A DNA stretch of 13,119 bases, from contig QEOQ01000427.1 of NCBI GenBank assembly GCA_010279815.1, positions 194,353 to 207,471 on the forward strand, in the 5' to 3' direction. Source of the stretch: Brachionus plicatilis. Its lineage: Eukaryota; Rotifera; Eurotatoria; Ploima; Brachionidae. Positions 1 through 6,993 of the stretch are shown here, in pieces; position 1 is the stretch's first letter, and each line of letters opens with the position of its first letter. A program made the translations under genes and the position numbers. The notes under the pieces were generated by a model. The model worked only from the letters and a program-made list of their open reading frames with translations. It searched no databases and was not told the origin of the DNA.

Positions 1-1471
1 TTAAAAATTACATAAGTTCATGAAAGTATAGTTATAAAAGATAAAAACACATAATTATGTGTTACTCACAAAATTTCTGTTTTTAAATATCTTTTAATGT
101 TTATCTAATCTCCGTCCCCATTCTTTAAATAAAGCTTAGAAGTTTTTCGGTGAACTTGAAATATTTCTTTATTTCTCCAAAAACTTTAGGAATAAAAAAA
201 ATTGCAATTAAATATTTTAAAAATGAATTTATTATTTGTCATTACTTTAACCAAAATAAAAGAACTTGTATTCGGTCAAAATAGGTGAAAATAAATTTAT
301 AATTTTTAAGAATAAAAAATATAGATTTTCTCAAGAATGTTCGAATTTTTTTAAAATTAAATTCAAATTTAATCGTTTAGATTTTTTAACTTTATATGCA
401 ATAATTTTTGAAATAAAAATTTTTATTTACTCATTATGCAAGCAAATTTACAACTAATAAAAAAATAATTTAAAAATATGCTAGAATAAATCTTATCTAA
501 AAAAACAATATTGTTATTTTATTTATTTAAAAAATTAGGACTAAAATAGTAATTGTGAATCCAAAAAACTTAATATTGAACAATTAAATGCACTCCTTAT
601 TACAATTTAATCCCTTTTTTAATCAAATTAATTTTTCAATAAATTGAAAACATACTTTTCGATCATAATGATAAAAATCAACTAACAATAAAAAAAGAAA
701 TTCTTAAGATCAGAAATAAAAAAAACATAAATTTAATCTTGTTTACTTTATAGTTATTAAGGTTTTAAAATGTGGAGCACTTTTCATTCTAGCTCCAAGA
801 AGTCACCTGAAAATGTCACCGACTAAAAATTTTTTTTTTCAGAAGAAATTGGAAAATAATAAATCAGAGCCATTTTAATTGCATATAAAATTCAGAACAT
901 TTTCAAAAATTAAATAATTAAATCAGAATTGGTTACATAATTGAGATGGAGAATACTGGCTTAGCCAAAATAGGTGACTAGCTGGACACCTTCTTTTTAC
1001 TTTTATGCATGCAACCAATTTTTTTTTATATAAATCATTTTTATTAATATGAAACTTAAGAAACAATAAATTTGAAAAAAAAATTAAATATTTTTTCCTC
1101 GTATTTTGTTCTTTTGTACAGAATTTCATTGAAGCATCATATTTAACCAAGATAAATATATTATTTAGTTGAACTTGAAGTACCAAGATCTAGTTACTTG
1201 TTATTTTAGTAATTATTTAAATAGCAAATAATTATTTAAATTTTTTGTTTAAGATCAAATAAAAAAAAGTGAAATTGTTAAACCAAAATTCAAATTAAAA
1301 TCTTTAAAAGGTATTTTTTCATTTCGAAAAATATAATGCGGACCAATTTTTTTCAACTTGCATAAAGAAATAAAAAAACAATTTTGATTTTATACAAAAA
1401 TCTATTTTTAAGAAATCATTCTAAATTAAATAGAAAAGGATTTTTTAGTGTACAAAAATTGTAAAATAAAA
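1..1471. other. gene-poor AT-rich region downstream of the disordered-protein gene
   Basis: No credible gene is visible on either strand; the longest open stretches are short, low-complexity and AT-driven. Small structures present are a TGGCTTAGCCA palindrome at 957-967, a short stem AGGTG/CACCT at 972-976 and 987-991, and a 13-nt direct repeat near 1210-1241. On the minus strand this segment would hold the 3' UTR of the gene ending at 1472. I find no canonical AATAAA on that strand within about 200 nt of the stop, only a variant TATAAA at 1394-1389. Confidence 0.6.
1210..1241. repeat. 13-nt direct repeat pair
   Basis: TAATTATTTAAAT occurs at 1210-1222 and again, identically, at 1229-1241, with a 19-nt period. 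In such AT-rich DNA this may be slippage or chance. Confidence 0.6.
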
Positions 1472-2626
1472 TTATAAAAGCTTTGGCAATAGCTTAAGTT
1501 TTTCAATATCAAGAATGTTAGTTACATCTCGTTCAATATCGCTATCTTGATCACTGAAATCCTTGGCTGATTTTCTACATGGCTTTTTTTTATCACTGTC
1601 TTCAATTGGTTTACCAAACAACCAAACATCTTCATCACTGTCACTACTGCTACTGCTGCTACTTGACGACTTATTTAAAAATCTAGACTCCTCAATCGTT
1701 CTTTCTTCGGGCGTGTAAAGTTTAAATAAATTCTGAGTTTCCAATCTGGGTAAAATTAAAGAGTGTCCTGTTGAGCTATTAACAATACTTCCGTCTTTTT
1801 TGAAAAGATATTTAGCTGCCAATGCACGAGTATTCATACTCGTGTTATTACTTAATGATTCATCATCCAACATGAAACTTTGGTACTGAAAACTCGAGCT
1901 CTTGTTCTGACTGATCGATGACTGATCAATGCTCCAATCTTTACTATTTTGCTTTAAATCTTTTAAAGATGCACTAAAAACAGTCTCACTCTCATCCTGA
2001 TCTGAATCCTGTCCTTCTGCGTTAAAATTGTCTTCATTTTTAAACAAACTTTCCTCCTGGTATAAATTCTGGTTATATTGGACATGATCGTTTTGACTCC
2101 ATTTTGGCTCTGGAGTCTTTTTTAGAATAGGTTTAGGAGTTTCGATTTGACTAGAAGTTCTCTGAACATGAGATGAATGAATGTGTGGTCTAACCAAGTG
2201 GCCAATTGGAGATGGCTTACTTTGCATTTGGGGATATGACTGTCGCAGAGGCTGGAACTGATTTTGTGACTTTACTGGTTGGTAAAGACTTAAATCATCG
2301 CAATTATTCAATGTGATGTCCACAAATGGGCTGCCCAAATTGGCCGGGTGAAAATCAACCCCAACAGAAGGCCGGGAATCTAGAGGTCTAGGACAATTAT
2401 TTCTCGGAATGCCGAACATGACACTTTTACTAATTGTTTCGTTTAAACTCAAATTTGATTGAAATGAAGTATTTTCTAGATGAGCGGGCTGACACGCTTG
2501 ATTGTAAATGTTATGATGATACTTGAGACTAGGAGATTGGGAATAAGGAAGAGGTGGTGTTGCTTTTGGACGCATGTATTCAAAATCGTCTTCAAATGAA
2601 GTCGGATGATGTCTATAATTAAACAT
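1472..2626 (-). CDS. uncharacterised disordered Ser/Asn/Gln-rich protein, 384 aa
   Basis: This is a stop-free frame of 384 codons in very AT-rich DNA, with clearly higher GC than its flanks, so it is very probably coding. I chose the ATG at 2626-2624 because the frame opens upstream only through a GTG. A possible 3' splice site (CTTTAG, ending at 2649) lies 22 nt before it, so a 5' UTR intron, a trans-splice site or a further upstream exon is possible. The protein looks largely disordered, with no signal peptide, membrane segment or enzyme motif. Visible features are a Pro-rich N-terminal stretch (RPKATPPLP, 19-27), an RVxF-like KSVMF (67-71) resembling a PP1 docking site, an acidic patch near 206-214, and nine serines at 320-328 followed by DSDEDVWLFGKP, which resembles a CK2-type acidic phosphocluster. 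The C-terminus is Leu/Lys-rich. Function is unknown; a faint resemblance to Ana2/STIL centriole proteins is discussed in the findings. Confidence 0.72.
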   Translation of the reverse strand: MFNYRHHPTSFEDDFEYMRPKATPPLPYSQSPSLKYHHNIYNQACQPAHLENTSFQSNLSLNETISKSVMFGIPRNNCPRPLDSRPSVGVDFHPANLGSPFVDITLNNCDDLSLYQPVKSQNQFQPLRQSYPQMQSKPSPIGHLVRPHIHSSHVQRTSSQIETPKPILKKTPEPKWSQNDHVQYNQNLYQEESLFKNEDNFNAEGQDSDQDESETVFSASLKDLKQNSKDWSIDQSSISQNKSSSFQYQSFMLDDESLSNNTSMNTRALAAKYLFKKDGSIVNSSTGHSLILPRLETQNLFKLYTPEERTIEESRFLNKSSSSSSSSSDSDEDVWLFGKPIEDSDKKKPCRKSAKDFSDQDSDIERDVTNILDIEKLKLLPKLL

Positions 2627-3380
2627 ATTTGAAAATAAAATATATTTTCTAAAGTTTTTTAACACTCAAAGCATGTAATGCAAATAAAAGAGTTTCATAG
2701 TAAAACTGTACTATAGTTAAATTATTTAATCAAAATTTCAAATACTCAAACAAAAAAATTTAATTTTAATTTAAAAAAATTAATTAAGATTGCAAGCAAT
2801 AGAAAGATTTTTTTTAAGTTTCCGATTTTACGCAATCAATATGCCATTTATCGGCCAAGTTTGAGGCTAAACAAGTAAAGTATAATTTATTCAAAATAAG
2901 TAAAAATGAAAAATAAAGTAGAAGATAATTAGAAGAAAATAGCGGTAATTGAGTGCAAATTTCGATACTTGATAGATAATTATGTTTGAAATTCAGCTCG
3001 AAAACAAGTACTTGAATTTCTTTTTATTTGATTTTTATATTGCCTATCAGCAGGCTGTCCAGAGAGATATGTGTGAAATATAAAACTATTAAAGTATCGT
3101 CATAGTTTAAAAAGAAGTGAATTATTCAAAATGGTTAGGCAAACTTGATTATCAATTTTTTTTTAAATTAAATACAGTTTTTTAATAAATATTTAAAATA
3201 ATTTTTACATGAGTTTTTAGAAAAGTTTACATTATCCAGCTAAAAAATATAAAAGAATTTGTTTAGAGAAGTTTTTTTTTCAACTGTTAGGGTTACCATT
3301 GATATTTATGAAAATTAATTATTTAGGCAAACTGAATAATAAAAGAAATATATAAAATTTATTTAAAAATTATGCTTTAA

Positions 3381-3650
3381 AATTTAAATATGAAATTTTT
3401 TTGTCTAATTTTTTCAAATCCTTTTTATTTTGGAAAAGAAAAAATTAATTTGAAATCTAAGTCATTTTTGTAAGGTTTTGTTAAGATTTTTTGCAAGTCT
3501 GTAAATTAGAAGAATGTTTAGAGAATTTTTTTTAAAATTTTTTTAAAAATTTTAGTATGAAATGTTTTTGTCTAATTTTTTTTAAGTCTTTTTTGTTTTT
3601 GAAAAAGAAAAAATGAATTTGAAACCTTAGTCAGTTTTATAAATTTTTGT
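3381..3650. repeat. diverged direct repeat, two ~100-bp copies
   Basis: Copy 1 (about 3381-3483) and copy 2 (about 3548-3650) share an ordered series of blocks at a nearly constant 167-169 nt offset: ATGAAA, TTTTTGTCTAATTTTTT, a T-rich block, GAAAAAGAAAAAAT or a close variant, AATTTGAAA, and TAGTCA or AAGTCA. Collinear matching over about 100 bp indicates duplication and not chance. A related block, TTTAGAGAA followed by a T-run, occurs at about 3262 and 3515. No coding potential is seen. Confidence 0.65.
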
Positions 3651-5077
3651 TTTATTATTCTAATTAAATTTTTTTTTACATTAAAGTAATGAATGACCAA
3701 AATATTTAGCCTTTAAATTTTCTTTTAGAGATTATTTTTCAATACTTAATTCCTCGATACGGATACACAAATAATTTTATCATCATTTAATGATACTTTA
3801 TTTGATAAATGAAAGATTTAATCAATTTTATAATAGATCTTAAGATGTGTTTATAAAAGCCTCATTCTATATAAATTATTTTGTAAACATTTAATTTAAT
3901 TAAATAATTATTTGACAATTATTTTTTTAAATAGTTTTAATTTTCAATAGTCATATTATTTCAATAATTTAATTGTTTAGCGAAATAAAAAAAAGTGATT
4001 CTATTCGAATATAAAAATAAAAAATTTTGTTTTTAGCAAATAATAAAAAATAAAGCTGAAATAGAAGAAATGATAATGTATTAGGCGAGAATAATAGTAG
4101 GCCACATGAGACTGTGTTTTTTATAAAAATGAGATATGTGTGAATTATTAAATTGGAGTATAATAAAATCGGCTAGTCTCAGAAGAAAAGATAATTTTGA
4201 CAGTGGGAGATGGGCGAGTGAGCCTTATTGAATGATAAAAACTTGTAAAAAACACATTATCATGCAGAGAGATAAAATATTTTATTTTTTCTTGCTTGTT
4301 GGTCAAAACCAAACGAGAATTGAAATTATTTCCGAGTTGTTTGCTTTACTTAGTTCAGTTAGGTGTAAATTACAATTGTTCAGGTATTTATTTTTACAGA
4401 GCTCTCGTTTATTTTGACAAGTGCTAGATTAGATCGGTTATTAATCATTGTGAGTTGCATGCAAATATCAGCCAACCCAACCTATGATTATCTCTGCTTG
4501 GTCTTTTTTCTTTCTCACTTTTTTTTTTATTTCCATTGCTCTATCTGCAATGACTTATTTTATCTGATTTTACTAAATCCGATTTGTATAAAGGTTAGAT
4601 TTTGTGTGTAATACAAGTGGCCGTCAAGGTTTAGTCAAAAGTCTCCTGCTTTTCAGTGTTAATATAAAATATATCTTTTTGTCAATTTAATCGAGGTAGG
4701 AAAGACTTATATAATTGACTTATATTTTTTGATTAGTCAACCTAATATTAACAAAATTAATTTTTTTTCAAATTTAAAATTGGAAGCTTGATTCCTGAAC
4801 ACTCGTTAGTTATTGATTATAATTTTTTTTCCCTTAATCCTCTCTCAGATTGAGAAAGAATTTAATACCCGTTTTTGATAGTTATCTTGATGCAATTTGT
4901 AAAGCGATTTTTTACCGGAATAATTGTTCAAGCTTGGTTCTTTTATATTTAATTTTATACAGAAACTTTATAAAGATAACGATCGAAAAATTTAACTTAA
5001 TGAGTGGAATTCTAAAATCGATTTTATCAATGGATTGAGAAAATGCTTATTCATAATTTTTTATTTTTTAAATCTAC

Positions 5078-5098
5078 ATAACATGTAAATCATGTTAT
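5078..5098. repeat. perfect 8-bp inverted repeat
   Basis: ATAACATG (5078-5085) and CATGTTAT (5091-5098) flank a 5-nt loop, TAAAT. No associated gene end or transposon is recognised. Confidence 0.6.
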
Positions 5099-5422
5099 AT
5101 TAAAATTATTTAAATTAAATCAAAGATTTTTTTTAATATCTAAAGATAAACTTTTTGAATTGATCATCAACTTCAAAATACCATATATTTCAGTTTTTTG
5201 TTTATATTCAATAAAATGACAAATGAAATAAATTAAGCAATTTAAAAACAAAATAATTAATAAGTTTATCCATATAAAAATTTAAAATAAATAGTTAAAG
5301 TAGATTTCATTCTGATTAAAATGATTTGTCACGAGATTAATGAAAAAAAATTGAATAAGAAGTGACCGGGGAAATATTCAAGTTCTAAAAATTGATTTAT
5401 CATGTTAAATGCCAAAAACAAA

Positions 5423-5453
5423 TTTATCATTTAAATCTTAGATAAATGATAAA
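5423..5453. repeat. perfect 11-bp inverted repeat
   Basis: TTTATCATTTA (5423-5433) is exactly complementary to TAAATGATAAA (5443-5453), with a 9-nt loop. An imperfect third copy of the left arm lies just upstream (ATTTATCAT near 5395-5403). It could be a hairpin or remains of a small inverted-repeat element. Confidence 0.6.
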
Positions 5454-5644
5454 AACCTAAATAAAAAGGTTAAGAATAAGTTATGTAGAAAAACTGTAAC
5501 TATTACACTTCTTAGTTTTTATTCCCTAGTTATTATTTTTATTTTATTAATAACTTTAATTGTTGGCTTGGAGATTTAATATACTAGTATGTTCATAAGC
5601 TTTGCTTTTACTTTTTTTCTAACTTTTACGTAAGTCTGGTTTTC

Positions 5645-5880
5645 ATACAGGACAAAACACTAAGAACTTTTTTAATTAAAATGATATGACCATAATATAC
5701 CATCCTTTACTCACCAGACTTAGCTTCATGTGATTTTTGGTTGTGCAGTTAAATAAAAAAACTCTTATCGAGTCGTACAAATGAAGAACAATCGGCTCCC
5801 AAATTACAGAATTCAATTAATACTTTTCCTAAAGTGGATTGAAAGGATGAAAGTTTGAATAAAAAATAAAGGAGTTTTAG
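5645..5880 (+). mobile_element. decayed mariner-type transposase relic (C-terminal part)
   Basis: Plus-strand translation in shifting frames recovers the C-terminal catalytic region of a mariner-family (DD34D) transposase. NDMTIIYHP (5680-5706) is followed, after a one-base frame change at 5707, by YSPDLASCDFWLC (5708-5746). This is the family signature around the third catalytic Asp, usually PPYSPDLAPCDF or similar. Further on, KWIERMKV (5832-5855) followed by a stop and then IKNKG matches the conserved region near the family C-terminus. Frameshifts and stops make it non-functional. I see no N-terminal DNA-binding domain, no first catalytic Asp region and no terminal inverted repeats, so only a fragment survives. 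It sits about 600 nt downstream of the receptor gene and runs opposite to it. Confidence 0.82.
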
Positions 5881-6424
5881 TTTCCTGAGTTTTATCCTGT
5901 TTGATTTTCAATTATAAAACCAGTTCTTTTTTGAGCATTTTTACTTAAAAAATTATTGAAAATGTAAAATAGAAAAAATTTTACGATATTATAAAAGCGA
6001 CATTTTTCACACAAAATTTTATACTTTCCTATTTGCTCTTTATTCATTTTTCAATTATTTTTAAATGAGGATTTAATCATTAATTTGAAAATTTCAAAAA
6101 TTTTTTAAAATTATTAAAATGACTACTTTAATTAAAGCTAATAAAATGAGGAATACTAATTTGCACTGACCATTCAAAAATAATCTACATTAAAGATACA
6201 TAAACTTACAAGATCAAATAGAATATAAAAACTCTTGACATCCCTAAGTTTTCACCGATCTTACTTTTTAAATTTCAAATTTTTAAAAGAATAAAAAATA
6301 TTTAAAAAATAATAAAATATTTTAATATAAAACGTTTGTATTTAATCATATGTTAAAAAAGCATTAGACTTAATTAAAATTATAAAAAATAATTAAAAAA
6401 AAAATTTTATTGAAATTTTGCATT

Positions 6425-6430
6425 TTTATT
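6425..6430 (-). promoter_or_regulatory. polyadenylation signal AATAAA of the receptor gene
   Basis: The minus strand reads AATAAA at 6430-6425, 30 nt after the TAA stop at 6462-6460. A second AATAAA lies at 6411-6406. The 3' UTR is therefore probably very short. Confidence 0.6.
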
Positions 6431-6459
6431 ATATAACAAAAAACAACGTGTCAAAGGCT

Positions 6460-6993
6460 TTAAGTGTCATAAAACGAACTCTGGACAATATAGAAGCACC
6501 AGTAGACTAAATTGAACAAGAGAAACAAATTAGGAAATGCAATCCGGCTGTATTTGTCAATAATACTAATATCTTTAACTTGTGGTAAAATTTTCTTGAA
6601 ACCTTTAGCTTTAAAGCGAAACGAACTAAGAAGATGCCTGTTGACAGTTCGCTTATTCGCAAACTGATTATAGTTGCCATTTTGATCCAAAAATTTATTC
6701 TTCTTAGATCTGGCATCAATTGATTTAACCAATTTTCGTTGATTTGCACTGGGTTTTTTTCGGTTTAGTATTGAATTCGAGCCGAATTTATCAGGGCGTA
6801 TGTCTTGACTTTTTGCATAAAATGAAGCATGAGGGTTGTTATCTTCTTCAAAATTAAAGTTTTTATTTCTTGAATTATAGAACCATGGCAATGGCGACAT
6901 CCGATTATAATCGTCATCAATGAAGCTAGTCTCTTTTTTTTTAGACTTTTTACTTGAAATTGGCAAAACCTCATTGTCATCATAGCATTCACT
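6460..6993 (-). CDS. Lcch3: receptor exon 6: intracellular loop, TM4, stop
   Basis: Encodes residues 342-518. The acceptor TATAAG (ending at 6994) is chosen because only that frame reaches TM4: [10 protein letters not shown] leads into FNLVYW, the conserved pre-TM4 and TM4 pattern of GABA-A subunits. Nearer AG sites, at 25 and about 37 nt into the intron, would enter a frame that stops at 6765 without TM4. The intracellular part is Lys/Ser/Asn-rich, with basic clusters such as SSKKSKKK and NRKKP. It makes the TM3-TM4 loop longer than the usual ~110-120 residues and shows no obvious homology. The protein ends seven or so residues after TM4. Confidence 0.88.
   Translation of the reverse strand, partial: SECYDDNEVLPISSKKSKKKETSFIDDDYNRMSPLPWFYNSRNKNFNFEEDNNPHASFYAKSQDIRPDKFGSNSILNRKKPSANQRKLVKSIDARSKKNKFLDQNGNYNQFANKRTVNRHLLSSFRFKAKGFKKILPQVKDISIIDKYSRIAFPNLFLLFNLVYWCFYIVQSSFYDT

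Larger units (their letters stand above)
2627..6424. other. 3.8-kb intergenic region
   Basis: This region lies between the 3' end of the receptor gene and the 5' end of the disordered-protein gene. It is mostly homopolymeric A/T DNA. Supported contents are a diverged ~100-bp direct repeat (3381-3650), two perfect short inverted repeats (5078-5098 and 5423-5453) and a mariner transposase relic (5645-5880). A moderately GC-richer stretch at about 4080-4660 has short open frames on the plus strand, but these lack recognisable domains and coding-like composition, so I do not call genes there. No promoter can be assigned from sequence alone. Confidence 0.55.

Noticed and set aside
923..1186. 87-codon open frame on the minus strand
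   Set aside because: Low-complexity Lys/Phe/Asn content typical of AT-rich random frames, no ATG-led domain, no splice context.
2627..2665. Thirteen-residue N-terminal extension of the disordered protein from a GTG
   Set aside because: GTG starts are not expected in nuclear genes; the stretch resembles an AT-rich UTR with a splice-acceptor-like CTTTAG.
4232..5038. Three short plus-strand open frames of 61-65 codons
   Set aside because: No recognisable domain and Phe/Leu/Ile-rich random composition; no link into a spliced gene.
6507..6992. Two other minus-strand open frames over receptor exon 6
   Set aside because: They are out of frame with TM4; the frame reached through the TATAAG acceptor carries the conserved C-terminus.
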